Positions 12,352-24,612 of a DNA stretch of 64,000 nt are shown here, piece after piece. Each line of letters starts with the position of its first letter. Positions within the stretch are counted from its first letter, which is position 1. A model generated the notes under the pieces. That model saw only the letters and a list, made by a program, of their open reading frames with translations. It did no database searches and was not told where the DNA came from. Source of the stretch: Solea solea (Eukaryota; Chordata; Actinopteri; Pleuronectiformes; Soleidae); the NCBI RefSeq assembly GCF_958295425.1, contig NC_081147.1, forward strand, positions 5,043,290-5,107,289, written 5' to 3'. The translations under genes and the position numbers were made by a program.

Positions 12352-12398
12352 ACAACTCAACACTTCCCTCATGTGTCATGAGGGAAGTGTTGAGTTGT
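12352..12398. repeat. Perfect 22-bp inverted repeat (hairpin, 3-nt spacer)
   Basis: The arms 12352-12373 and 12377-12398 are exact reverse complements, separated by TGT. The arms start ACAACTCAACACTTCC on the left. Complementarity stops abruptly on both sides. A 3-nt loop is too small for a canonical microRNA precursor, and there is no flanking terminator or gene context. Confidence 0.95.
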
Positions 12399-12755
12399 AG
12401 TAAGAGACCTCAAGTCACTTTCACTCAATAGATTTTGTTACCTTGTTGTGTGTGCGTGTGCACATATTTTCTTTGTATTTTTTTTTTAGGTACAATTATC
12501 AAATAATAGGGGCAATTATCAAAAATGCAGGAATCCGTTGCAACACTAGCACAGGGGGAAATACAATCTGGCACAGACAGGAAAGGAAACACCTTTAACA
12601 CACAAGGAGGGGAAGAACAATGAGACACAGGTGCAATAAATTAGGGCAAAGCAATCAGTCACACAGGTGGGAAAAAAATGACAGGAAGTGGAGAGTGACA
12701 CCAGAGACTGAAAATAAAAACAGGAACTAACATGGAAAAGGTTAGAGAAGGCATT
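12399..12755. other. Unassigned, purine/A-rich
   Basis: No gene. The part at 12530-12720 is rich in ACACAGG, GGAAA and CACAGGTG phrases that also occur around 52600-52860. This resembles a teleost repeat texture, but no alignable block was established. Confidence 0.35.
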
Positions 12756-12820
12756 TTTATTATTATTATTATAATATATAATATATATAAATTAATAATA
12801 ATAATAATAATAATAATAAA
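12756..12820. repeat. Compound ATT/AT/AAT microsatellite
   Basis: (TAT)n, (AT)n and (AATA)-like blocks run together. The long Ile/Tyr frames predicted across it are artefacts of the repeat. Confidence 0.9.
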
Positions 12821-12861
12821 GCAGTTTATTCTCAGTGGTAGATTCAAGGTGTTGTATAGAC

Positions 12862-13203
12862 AAGACATTCATGTGAGCATATTCGCCACAGCCACCACCC
12901 AAGAAAACATTGATGGTGTTCACCACATGGTGATGGATGACAGACGCCTGACTGTTAATCAGATAGGAAAATGCTGTGAGGATCTCCAGTGAAGGAGTAG
13001 AGAACATTCTGTGCAATGAACTTGGCACACCAAAGGTTTGCACTCAGTGGGTGTCACAGCTTTTAACCCCTTATCAAAGCATACCAGGCTGGCCATGTCA
13101 CAGGAGAAGAAGGCATTTTTTGAAGCAGATCCAGCTGGTTTTCTTAAACGTTTCCTGACCCAGGATGAGTGTCGTGTCCACCACTTCAAGCCAGAAAAAA
13201 AGG
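12862..13203 (+). mobile_element. Mariner-type transposase remnant (N-terminal part)
   Basis: Three successive frames join into the N-terminal part of a mariner-family transposase. The first gives GVHHMVMDDRRLTVNQI (DNA-binding helix-turn-helix region), the second SEGVENILCNELGTPKV, and the third EADPAGFLKRFLTQDEC..HHF, ending in the block that carries the first catalytic aspartate, here present at 13164-13166. At least two frameshifts separate the pieces and similarity fades after about 13203, so the second and third catalytic acids are absent. No terminal inverted repeats were found. It is a dead fossil. Confidence 0.8.
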
Positions 13204-14361
13204 CAGTCCGTGCAGTGGAAATATCTGCTTTTTTGACTTGTCAGCACGAGAGCTTCAATACTAAGGGCATTGGTAGACCACAGGTTAAAAATTTGACTAT
13301 TGCATCATGGTCAGGCTATGTCAGCATAAATCTTACACACTGGACATTTAAGCAATCTGGAATAAACTAAATGTATGAAATAATATAGTTTTCATAGGTG
13401 AAAATTATCTCTTAGGCTAGGCTATGAAAACACATCTAAGCTGGCTTTCATTTATAACAGGTGCTCCAAATTCAGTGCAAGCTGTCTGAGTGCAATGGCT
13501 CTTTGTGAATGAATCACACAAAGAAACTGTCAGAAGAGTAGATGTATGAATGAAAGGATGTTTTGCCACCTTTTCATCTTTACTAGTTATCATTAACAAG
13601 GTAGAAGAATAATCGTATTCACTGTGCAACTCAAAAGCGTTCACTGATTCCAGTTGTTTTAATTGGCTCTCTTGTATGACATACACTCAAGTGATGATTG
13701 GATCTTCAAGTGCTTAAAAAAAAAAAAAAAAATTGAATTGTAACCAGATGATGCAAACTATGAATATTCTATTCCTATTTCCCCACTTGGAGAAAAAGAA
13801 AGAGGCGTCGATCGCTGCGGTGTATGCTGGCAGCGATGCACCTGTGCCTGAGAGATGAAAGCCAGGGCAAAAACAGTTGGCACAGGAACCACGCTGCTGC
13901 TCATTAAGCTCAAGGCACAGTGCACAGCAAAAAAAAAAAAAAAGATGAAGATGACTCAGATGAGTGAATCCACATTTTTATCAGCTCGGATCTTCTTTCA
14001 TCTGGATTTTGGCAGCTGGATGGTAAATGAACAATGCTCATCGAGGCTTTCATCAGGTAATCAACCTGATAACTATGCAAGATAGGGGTGCAACCCCTGT
14101 GATCTTTTTCTCTCCACTGGACAAATCAAATATTTTGCAGGTCATCTGTTGTTATTACATGCACTTTCATCTATTCCTCTGTTTTTTTGCAGATTATCGA
14201 TCATAAATATTTAAAATGATGACAGAAGAGTATCTACACAATGGTTTTAATACTGCAAGATTAATGCTTTTTAGTGATGGACGATGATGACTTATTTTAA
14301 TTCAGTTGCTTGGATATTGCATGTTCTCTCCGTGCTTGTGTGTGTGTGTGTGATTTATACA
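13204..14361. other. Unassigned spacer
   Basis: No gene recognised. Includes a poly-A run at 13716-13732 and another near 13929-13943. Confidence 0.5.
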
Positions 14362-14428
14362 GGTACTGCGTCTCCCACAGTCTAAGAACATGCAGATTGG
14401 TGTTAAACTAATTGGAGAATGTAAATCA
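14362..14428 (-). repeat. Fragment of the same interspersed repeat as 24613-24842
   Basis: The reverse complement reads GATTTACATTCTCCAATTAG, then GCATGTTCTTAGACTGTGGG, matching GATTTACAGTATCCCAGTTA and GCATGGTTTTAGACTGTGGG at 24733-24780. It lacks the rest of the unit. Confidence 0.6.
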
Positions 14429-14694
14429 GTTAAAGGTGTGATGTACAAAGGTGTCTCTGGTGGAGAGGAGCTGCTCTTTTAGCAATATCGCTTGCATTTC
14501 TTACCCAAAAACGCCTTAAGTTGGCATTGGTCACACTGGTGCCCATAGTAAGTCGCCTGCCAAGTGACCTGTTGGACACTGAGGGTCCGGGGTGTCAGCA
14601 GCACAGTAAGAATGATCTAATTCATTAATTCAAGCACACTCCTTGTGTGCTTGTGTATGCTAATTGCTTCTGGCTCCTGGTTTTAACAGACACA

Positions 14695-15050
14695 GTTACA
14701 TCAGCCCAGCCCAGACTGCCCTTCACTGGCTCCCTGTTCATTTTAGAATTGATTTTAAGAGTTTACTGGACACATTTGAAGCTCATATGGGGCTGGCCCT
14801 TAGCTGCATTTCAGAGATGTTGACCCTATAAGAGCCACCGCGCAGCCTTAGATCCTTGGGCCCTCCTGGCTGTTCCAAAGTCGAGGCTCAAATCCAGAGG
14901 AGACCGAGCCTTTGCCATCAGGGCCCCTCGTCTTTGCAACGACCTGCCTGAGGAGATGAGGCTCGCAGAATCAGTGATGTCTTTTAAATCACCTCTTAAA
15001 ACCTATTTTTATAGACTGGCATTATTATGCCCTTGTCTTTGTATTTATTT
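14695..15050 (+). mobile_element. L2-clade LINE fragment, ORF2 C-terminus
   Basis: Frames on the plus strand give FTGSLF/LHWLPV-type text at about 14720-14755. After a frameshift follow SRLKSRGDRAFAIRAPRLCN and DLPEEMRLAESVMSFKS, then LKTYFYRLALL, the standard order at the C-terminus of teleost L2 ORF2. The nucleotide core CACTGGCTCCCTGT..TTTTAGAATTGATTTTAAG recurs on the minus strand near 34463-34500. Several frame breaks and a stop near 14828 make it inactive. It is 5'-truncated. Confidence 0.85.
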
Positions 15051-18000
15051 ATTCATTCAGTCATTCATTTATACATCAATCTACCGTATCTGCCCTTGCC
15101 ATGACCCTTTATACTGACAGTTATTACTTTACACTTATAAACCGCTGTCCTCAATTGCTTTATTTTGTTTTAATCTTTTAATACCATTATCATTGTACTT
15201 TTATTCACTGTTACTTTTGTTTGTTTCTCGTCTATCGTCTTGTTGGCTTTTATTACTCGGGTCTCTGATGCTTTTTGTACTTATGGGCTACAGAGAGGGT
15301 TAGATGGCACGGGTGTATTTTGTGTAGCCCAGATCCGGCCCATACCTATGAGTGACACTTTTGGACTCACATGAAGGACCTTGGTTGTTCCTGTTTACCA
15401 AGTTTGGCCTACAGGCTAGCCACAGTGAACCAGAGGATAAGGAAATACACATTTTGAGCACAGCATCTTTGCCAAATAAAAACCCATATTTCTTCTTGGA
15501 TATTTAGGACACAATGTTTTACATGTGGGCAACTTTAGGCTAGCATCAACTGTGTTTGAGATATAATATAACATTCTCAAGTACCTTTGTCATTTCAGTT
15601 GATTGACTATAAATGAAATTAACTTTCTCCCACTATACCAAAATAATTCCAAAATGGTTATGTCTTTAGAGCCAGAGTCTGTGCAGTAGTGACTGCGGCC
15701 CTAGCACTGGTGGAACACAGATTAGAGAGTAAAAGAAAAAAAAAGAGCGAAAAAGAACGGCATGCCCTTTGTGTGAACTTGCACAGCTACTTTGACAAAC
15801 TCTGGTTGTCTACGAGGATGGTACAATCTTTGTTAACTTTTTTTTTCGACCCCAGTGCTGCTAATTTGCAAATCAACATTTCAGTTTCAACTGTCAATCA
15901 TTTTAAATTTTTTATAGCATCAAACAAAGAGAGACCAGAAAATGTATATATACTATATATAGATATATATATATATACTGACACTACAGTGGAGGTGATG
16001 GTTGTGACGCGTGGCAGTGTGCGCTGTAATTCAGGAAGTACAGTACATCAACATAGTGTATTGGGGCTTCACAGATGTTAAATGAGCACAAATGGCCAAT
16101 TTAATGCCAGTACATTTCCCTTTCCCTTAGTGATAATTGTCTGGATGAAGCATCACAGACAATACAAAAACAGATGCTCAGACAAAAGTAAGCTGTGAAA
16201 ACAACACACACACACACGGAAGCTCATTAAAGAGGCTGACAGCCTGAGTGATGAGGGCTTCCCTCACTCATCTGATGTGACAGTGTTGCTGGGTTATGAG
16301 CGCTGAAGGAGGATTTACTGGTCTTCCTCTCTGTCCATCACACAGTCACCAGCTGTCCCAGCATCAAGAAGACACCCTGCCTACCCTTTTCTATTTGTGT
16401 GTGCATGTGTATGTGATTATGGAAAAAAACAGTGTTAACTGTTTTATATTATCCAACAACACAAACAATCTTGTCAGAGAGCGTTCAGGAACCTCTAATG
16501 GGACTCGTGAACTCGCATTTATGAAACGGTTAAGATGTGCTTGGCATTCAAATGGTAAAGTCGTGGGAACACCATTGCTAGGCAACAACATTATCTATGG
16601 ATAACGTTAACATAATGCAAGGAGACTGAGGGTAAAATAGTCTGTCGGGAAACTTTTCCTACAATTCAAACTTTGTTTGTCTAAAGAATATAGTATTTGC
16701 TTACCATCTGCCGGAAAATGGACTTTTACGGGCTCCACCAAGTCGGAGCTTTCAGAAACTCAACTCCACAGTGTATATCTGAGACATATACAGTATCATA
16801 ACATTGGATGTTTAAAAAAATGATGTTCAATTGACCAAAAACATTTTTGGCCAGCCAAATCAATTGGTTAGGCAGCGTTTTGAGCGGGGATTATTTAAAA
16901 GTGATTCCATAATAACCTTTCAGCATGATGTAAATCAATTGATCTGAGACAGAACAGCTGTGCAAGTCCTTCATTGTTTGCAGCCTTACAGCTAAATCTA
17001 TCCCATCACAGGCAGTTAGTGTTCCACTAAACCAGCCACTAAACCTCCCCATGCTGCAAAGAAAATGGAAAAAAGGGAAGGAGTCTCACACAAAGTTGTG
17101 TAATAAATGCAATTAAACAGCAGAAAGATGGAGAGATCGCCTCAGGTCATCCATCACAAAATAAATGAGTGCCTGTCTGTGCTCATCAGAGCTCAGGACA
17201 GAAAGGCACCAACTCAAAATGCATACTCTTCTTTTAAACCTGTGGATAGTGGATAAAACCCAACAATCAAATCTTTTTTGCAGCAATTCTGCCTTCTGTA
17301 GAGTGTTTATACATAACATTTTAATAAGGATTTCTTGAGATGAAACATTCACAAGGCAAAAAGGAAAAGTTTAATGAGGTCACAGCAACCTTACACCACC
17401 AAATTATTGAGTCCAGTTGAATGTCTGTGCCAGAGGGAAATTTCTAGGTGGTCTACTTAATATATCGCTTTCATTAAAACAAAAATAAATAAAGCCTTTC
17501 ACCTTGTTCATGAGTCTAAATTAACATCCATAGCAAGTTTTAAAGGATTTAATGGGTGTGATTCTACGATGTAAATTCCCAGGTAAAAATGTTGACCTTC
17601 ATTCAACAAAATCTAATCAAACCAGTCTCGAATAAAAATGGACGTGTATGGCAAATGTAGATGAATTAGCTCAACATGTTCTTGAGATATTGCCTTCACA
17701 AGACCTGCACAGATGGACGTGGAAAATGTGAGGTTCCTGTTCTTATTAGGACTGAAGTGGGTAAAAACTGTGAACATGAGCTAGTTGATTTTTTGAGTTT
17801 GATCAAAATGTTGAGCAATTTCTTTTTTAACTGTTAACTTGAACAACCTTGACAAAACAAGCTGCATTAATTTCAAACTAATGGGACAAAATCTGTTGCT
17901 AATGTCTTTTGTAATGACTGCTCGTTGCTCAAATCAAGATGCCGTGAGAGCGGAGAACAAAAAACAACAGCAAGGGATTTCAAAATTTATCCCAGGAAAT

Positions 18001-19781
18001 CATTATTAACACTGTTTGTGTGTGTATGAGAGTATCCACCCTTCACTCTGCCTCTACATACAATAGGACAAACACACAGTATTTCTCAAGGTGAATCCAC
18101 AGACGAGAGCCACTCTGAACATTTTATGCGAGCTTTCAAGACCCTTCTCTGGTATTTCCACATCCACTGCCACTGAAAAATAAACACAACAAAACACCTA
18201 ACTCAAACAGCCTTGGGAGCATGTATACTGTAAGACGAAATGACAAAATTCCTGTTTTTCACAGCAAGTGCATATGTGTGAGTGTGTTTGTGTGGGAGAG
18301 AGAGTCTCCTCATGACCTTTTTTCATGTCTTCATTCAGTGTTCGGTTTTCATTTGTGTTTGTTTGTTTGTAGTACCGGGCACTCTTGTCAATGCCGAATG
18401 ATGAAAATAAAAAAAAAAAATAAATAAATCATTCAAAGATAAAGGAATGTCTTGGATGCAGACTAAAAAATGTAAATGAAAAGTAAATGAAATTGTGCAA
18501 TATGGAAGAAAAGGCTTCAAAAGGGTCCAATTTTCAGTTGACTGTCAGAAACTAAAGCCGTTGTTACTCTCTGTGTGACTTCAATTCCCCCAAGTAGCCA
18601 GAAAGAAAGCTTGTTGTTTTACAGAAGGCTGGGAAACACACACACACACATTTACCGCAAAGGTTAGCCATGACACGTTGCTTGGCATTTCCAAGGCAGT
18701 AAAGCTCCATCAAGCCAAAAACAGCCATGTGTGACCAACATGGCTGCTCGGCCGTTACCCTACACGCCGAGCACCAAGGCTGCACAACAGGCATCGGCTG
18801 GAACTAATGAATCCTAGAGACTGTGAGATTTCAGCAATCTTATAGACCTTAATTTAAGTGGACGACCTTGATTATTTTTGTGTGAGACTTCCAGTTTGGC
18901 ATTTCCAGTCAACAGTCCTAAAGTATTAAACAACATAGGCAACTGGACTGTTGCTGAATATGCTTTTTCTCTCATCCAAGTCTGGTTGTCTTTGTTTGAA
19001 CACTTAGAGACTACCATGACCTGGATGACTCAGAACCTTCACAGACATAGTCCAGTTAGTGCTTAGGTAGCTTTACACAACAGAGGTGGGACAAAAACTT
19101 GATAACATTGCTTAATGGAACGGGATTGTTTTGATCCTCTGTCGCAAGATGGGAAGGAAAGCCTTACATTCGAAGGAGCCACTGTAGGGTCCCTATGTCT
19201 GTTTGTTACACTTGTTTGAGAATAAACCTGCAGTTCAGAAAGAGGAGTGGCTTCCAAGGTGACATCAGCTGCCACAGGTAAAACCGCAGCTAATTATGAT
19301 TAAGTGCTGCCAGTGCTCTGAGTTGGTGTCCCAAGTAAAATATATAGCTGTGTAATTAAAACTGGGTTATACTGCTTACTTTTTTAATTAGTTATTTCAT
19401 ATACGACATGGAGATCATACAGTAGAAAGTTACATAAGGGGGGGAAACGGTGGTATGCCATTGGCAGGGATCAAATCAAATAGGAGAGTATTCTGTATAT
19501 TCAAAATGAGCTTAAGGTGAACAAGCAACAGGTAAAAACAATTGGGGCAAGTTTAGAAATCAGGTCAATCTGAAATGAGAAAACAAAGTCAATACCTTTT
19601 CAAAACAGGAAATCAGTGAATAATAACCAGTGAAGAACCAAAAACATCACCTAAAAAGATAACAGATGTAACAAGGAAGCATGCCTCACTCTATTCACAG
19701 GTACGGGAAGGTGGTAAATACCGGAAGTGCTGCACAAAAATAAATGGTTTACAGTATAGAACATGTTTCTAGTCTTGATGA
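15051..19781. other. Unassigned spacer
   Basis: About 4.7 kb without a recognised gene. At 15280-15420 the text (GTAGCCCAGATCCGGCCCAT) resembles a fish repeat built of TGGGCC-type phrases; a weak relative may lie at 42205-42300. An (AT)n block occurs at 15947-15977, (AC)n at 16204-16217 and (AC)n at 18637-18650. The 130-codon frame at 15689-16081 spans the AT repeat and has no recognisable domain. Confidence 0.45.
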
Positions 19782-20400
19782 CTACTCAAAGTTGCTTTAT
19801 TCATACAGTGCTATTCACATTCATTCACACACTGCTCATGCAGCTGTCAGGAGCAACATGGGGTCTTGCCCAGGGGCGGCAGGCCCACAGTGGGTGATAA
19901 ACCACACGAAAAAAAGAGAAAAAAAATAGTTCACTTTCCCCCAAAAAAACCTGTAGCCCCGCCCCCGTCAGATAAAATCGTCCCAGGCGCTCTCATAGAC
20001 TTAGATGTTGAGATTCTTTTTTTCAAATTTTGAACACTACAATTCATTTCAATGGGCTCCGGGAGGGCTCGCCCCAATGTGATTTCGTCAAATGCACTGA
20101 TGCATCACTGAGATCCTCCCACGGCCGAAAGAAGAAAAACTTTTGTTGTGTATTTTTATTTTCATTTAAGTGAATCTTTAAAAATAATGGTACCAGGCAT
20201 GAGAATGGTGTTCTAGCACTATAACCACAGCCCATGTGAAAAACTGACTTGCTGATTGCGTCCCCCCAAAACAAAGTTTCTCCAGTCGCCACCGGTCTTG
20301 CCCAAGGACATTTTAGCATGCCTAGTACATTAGTAAAGCTGGGAATCAAACCCACAACCTTCCAGTTGAACAGAAACCACTGATCCACCGTTGGGCCAAA
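19782..20400 (+). repeat. Older interspersed repeat, split by a MITE
   Basis: The left part (19782-19870) reads CTACTCAAAGTTGCTTTATT and AGGAGCAACATGGGGTCTTG; the right part (20295-20400) continues CTTGCCCAAGGACATTTTAG and GAATCAAACCCACAACCTTC. In teleosts these two parts are normally contiguous, with the CTTGCCC text occurring once; here it is duplicated around the inserted element at 19871-20294. Family name not assigned. Confidence 0.75.
19871..20294. mobile_element. hAT-type MITE, 424 bp, with 8-bp target duplication
   Basis: The element starts CAGGGGCGGCAGG and ends CTCCAGTCGCCACCG, whose reverse complement CGGTGGCGACTGGAG forms an imperfect terminal inverted repeat with the start. It is flanked by the exact 8-bp duplication GTCTTGCC at 19863-19870 and 20295-20302. 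A CAGGG-like terminus plus an 8-bp duplication is the hallmark of hAT elements. It has no transposase; the 149-codon minus-strand frame at 20044-20493 merely crosses its right boundary. It interrupts an older repeat, so it is the younger of the two. Confidence 0.88.
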
Positions 20401-20436
20401 AATAGGAAGTCGGACCCCTACTTCTGCATTCAAAAT

Positions 20437-20835
20437 ATGGTCTATAATGTCGGACAATCTTACCGCTTCAGCATACCGAGACATTTTGGACAATGCTATG
20501 CTTCCAGCTTTTATGAGGAAGATCCTTTTCTATTGCAACATGAATGTGACCTAGTGCACAAAACAAGGACTATAAAGACATGTTTTAACAAGTTTGGTGG
20601 GAAAGAACTTGACTGGCCTGACCTCAACCCCATCAAGCAACTTTGGGATGAACTTAGATTGCAAGCCAGGCCTTCTCGTCCAACATCAGTGCCTGACCTA
20701 ATAAATGCTCTACAGAACGAATGGGCACAAATTCCCATAGAAACACTTCAAAATCTTCACTTCTGAGAAGTGTGGAAGCTGTTGTAGCTGCAAAAGGGGG
20801 ACCAACTCCATATTAACGTAAGTATTTGAATACTT
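20437..20835 (+). mobile_element. Tc1-type transposase C-terminal remnant
   Basis: A frame at 20437-20766 encodes the C-terminal half of a Tc1-family DDE transposase. It contains FLLQHECDLVHKTRTIKTC, then ELDWPDLNPIKQLWDELRLQ and RPSRPTSVPDLINALQNEWA. After its stop, another frame continues VEAVVAAKGGPTPY, the usual Tc1 C-terminus. The second catalytic Asp (normally Q-Q/H-D) is Glu at 20542-20544, and the catalytic Glu of the N-P-I-E block is Lys at 20635-20637. Four residues are missing between W-P and D-L-N-P. The N-terminal half and inverted repeats are not visible. It cannot be active. Confidence 0.9.
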
Positions 20836-23800
20836 CATTACAGTCCCTGTTGGTGTAATGGTCAGGTGCCTACAATTTTGGAGCCATGATCAAAGAAAGT
20901 CCAACTATTTTTTTCCCATTGGGCATGTTTAGTCCAAAGCCAAAACCATACTGTGGCTTAACAGCAGAAAGAAGGGAAACCACAGTGTTTGAAATCCTCT
21001 TGATGGACTTGGTATGTGGAACAAACGACTGCCTCAACACTTTGAAGTCTTGTTAGCTGACACCAGTGGACTGCAGATGCCATGTTCCAAACAGCATCTG
21101 TCATTTCACCACTTAACACTTTCTGCTCATAAGTCAAGTCAAATCAGTTCCATTTACACAGCAGTGAATCATAAAAGTAATGTCAGGGCATTTCTCATGT
21201 CGACTGTATATACTTTTGCAGAAACACAACAACCCCTGACACAACATGGTGACTGTGGAAAAAAGCAGCTTTCAAAAACCTCAAACAGCAGAAACAGGAT
21301 CAGGGTGAACAGCCAACTGCCTGTATCATTATGAAAGATAAAGATATATGTACATAGCCTAGAATCATTCACCTCACTTCCTCAGGGAACTAACTGTTTG
21401 GCAACTTGACGACTGAAGCAGCATAAATAATTTTAACGACTTGTGTCAGTTTGTCATAGTAAATTGTTTATTTCTTTAATCAAATTCTTTGCGGTGGTTC
21501 GTTTGAGATCCTCTTTAGTTACCTAGTCGCCTTTGCTTGACAGTTCTACACCTGACAGCTGACAGCAACTGCCCTTTATCTTTACCTCACCCAATGAAGC
21601 TGTCATTTTATGTGTTTATTTTTTTATTTATTCACCTTTTTTTGGCATTAGCATTTAAAGATTAGCTCCGACAAAAGATAGTCTGCACATTTCTAACTGA
21701 TACATCGGCCTGTCAGTGAAACTGGAAAAGATGTTGATTCAAATGAGAAAATTCTTGCCTTTAACAGCCAAATGATTATTCTACGAAGGTAAAGTTCTTG
21801 TTCTTGTATTTGTTCATTGATGTGTCCTTATGTTGTGTGACCTTTTGCTTCTTCTTAGGTATTTGCAATCAAATAAAGGAGATGCTGACATCTTTATAAT
21901 ATATATATATATATTTTTTTTTTTTTGCATTTCAATTGATTTCTATATAATTATTATGATGAGCCCTTATGCTTATTTCTCATCTGTTACATTATATATA
22001 TATTCATGGTGGGAGGAAACTGGGGAGCCTGGAGTTTTGCAATTGTTTGCAAGGGGACATATCTAGCATATTTTCTATCAGTCATCTTTCAATCATTCAT
22101 TTACTGCTGGCACAGCCATCAGCATGTAGTCTATAGGAGCCAGAAATCGAACCATCAAGCTTCTACATAAAAGACCACTCACTCTGACCATCGCCCACCT
22201 TTTTTTTATTGGCCCAAACATAATAAAGTACATACATAGATGGGTGAAGATAGAGGAAAAACACCAGGCAACAGTTCATCCCTGAACTTGCGAGCATTGG
22301 GGGAAGAAGCTACAGACATTGATGAATGCTCTCTCAGACCAGACTCTTGTTCAAGGATATACCCCCGTTTCCTGCATCCTTGACTCGTTGCAGCTTCATT
22401 CAGCCAAACCTATGTAACACTCAAGGCTGAGCCACTTACAAGCAGACATAGACAAATGTCATGACTTTCCTTAAAGGGATGGTGCAGGTGCTCAAGTTTG
22501 GCTGTATATTGACACATGGTCAACCTCTTATGTACGACTGTATAAAAGCAAACTGTGCATTTAAGGCAAATGTAGAGATTCTTCTCTTTACACATTATAC
22601 ATGTTAGAAAATAGTGAGTAGCTGCAACTGCACCTACACTACCAGCTTTGCAAGCTAGCTGAGATGCCGTTCTCTCATAAATGCATCTTGCCTGGATGCA
22701 CAAACAAAGTCTGAAGGCTCTTTTGTATTGCCTTACATATACTTTAAAGGTGCTATAAGTAAAAATAAATACTATATCTTCATAAAATAATCATGATGCG
22801 TCATCAGAGATGAGTTAAACTGAAATATTGGCCTTAAAGAGGACAGACTCTCACATGTGTATATGTTTATATTTTTAGAACTTTAGAAAGCACACTCAAT
22901 GGTGTTTTAACATTCTAAATACTAAAAGTGGCTGTTGTACAGATATCCCCATTAAGTGTATATTATATTCAAGGTTGAGTGTGTAAGAATGTGTAACATT
23001 TATTGGTGAGATTGCAGAACTGAGGACTCCTCCATTCACTCCTCCCTTTCTTAAGTGGAAATATGGTGGCCTTCACACACCAAAAAGGATGTCTCTTTCA
23101 CAATTCCCTCTTCCACGATCTCTCTCTGCTGTTTTGTACTTCTTCATCGGTCCTTAGGCATAGCTGTTCTTTATTTGACATGAAATGCATTATCCATTCA
23201 TAGCAACGCAAGAAGGCTGCCTCTTTAAAGTATAAAAGTAGTTCAAAGTACATTTTTTTCAAATGGGTAGTTTTTTTAATGTCCGCCAAAAACTATAAAT
23301 GTTGCACAGTGGATGTTTAAGAATATGAGCAAAGTGCTGTACAGAATGACGTCTGTCTATGTCTATGGATAATTCATTTTAGCTCAAAGAGTAACTCCTG
23401 TACGACACGATCGCCGATTTCCTCAGAAATAAAAAGGAAACAAATGCGTTGTGACAATGTGATTATTGTGAATTTGCTGAAAAGAGTAGAACAAAAAAAA
23501 AACAAGATAAACACAATTTTAATTCAGCAGATAAGGCATTATGTCGATTAATGGTGCACATGACATGTCAGGTTTACAACGAGCCGAGAAGTCTAACTAT
23601 CCATATCCCGGTGTAAGGAAACCCATTATGTGAAGTGATGTTGTAGATTATAAACCAGTGGAACAATGCAATATAATGGAAAAAAAAATTATAATAATAA
23701 AGCTTAATGTTTTCTCTTAGCCCCATTCAGTGTTGTCAGGACTGGGGGATTGCATTAAGCAGCCAAGTGTGAAAACCCAATGCAATATCGACTCGTGTCG

Positions 23801-24612
23801 GCAATTTGTCAAATCTGTAAAATATATGGCAGAGTGGAAATATTCACGCTGCCACCATTTATGGCTGCTTTCATAAAACATATTCTTTGGTAATAGTGTT
23901 CTGCAGACAGCCTTATGTATTATTGAACAGTTCTCATTTTCATTCAAACAACCTGTAAGTCCTTCCCTCAAACACACACACACACACACACACACGCAGA
24001 CGTAGAAAAGCCCTTACAACCATGTTGTGAGGGAATTAGTCACCCTGTCCTTTGCAGCCAATTTTCTGCAGCCAGCCGTGACATTTATCAAAGCAGAGCG
24101 GCGCAGGTAAATGTGCTCGAGCCAAGCAGTTTTATTGAGCTTTATATAGTAGACATTCTTACTGAGCTAACCAAACCTACACTGACACACACAAACACAC
24201 ACCCTATTACACTATTTCCTTAGGGTTCAAAGACAGGCCGATCATGTCTCCTTTGTCTCTGTGGCTGTTTTCCTGACGTCTGTAATCCACGCTAATACGT
24301 TTTTGCTCATCAGAAACGCTGGAGCTGAACTTAATGCACTATTTGTACAGAGTATAAGAGAGATTCTACATTAACAATCAGGGATTCAGCAGTAAACAGC
24401 CTCCAGTTGGAAGAAACAAACTATACAAATATCATCAAGTCATGTCATTTTTAAAAAAGCAGGAGCCCCTGTATCATATTCCTCTAAATTAACAAATGGA
24501 GTGGAGGATCGGTCTGGTGATAGTGTTAAAACATCTTCCAGTCAAAATATGATGTTATATGATTCCTCTTTGCGACAAAAAGTCAAGGTTGTAGAGAAAC
24601 TCATTATTTCAT
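20836..24612. other. Unassigned spacer
   Basis: No gene recognised in 3.8 kb. At 22003-22035 a short GTGGGAGGAAACTGGGGAGC phrase may be another scrap of the repeat at 24613. At 22740 a TTAAAGGTGCTATAAGTAA start resembles a MITE end but lacks a partner. Microsatellites: AT then T run 21895-21926, (AC)n 23972-23995. Confidence 0.45.
23972..23995. repeat. (AC)n microsatellite
   Basis: Twelve AC units. The Cys/Val-rich minus-strand frame beginning here is an artefact. Confidence 0.9.

Noticed and set aside
12352..12398. microRNA precursor
   Set aside because: The arms are perfect but the loop is 3 nt and the stem only 22 bp, too short for a usual Drosha/Dicer substrate.
15689..16081. 130-codon plus-strand gene
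   Set aside because: Spans an (AT)n repeat and low-complexity Lys/Ser text; no domain.
16570..16590. RFX-type X-box near GCTAGGCAAC
   Set aside because: Half-site spacing is off by one and no promoter lies nearby.
20044..20493. 149-codon minus-strand gene
   Set aside because: It crosses the right border of the hAT-type MITE, the older repeat and the start of the Tc1 piece, so it is a composite accident.
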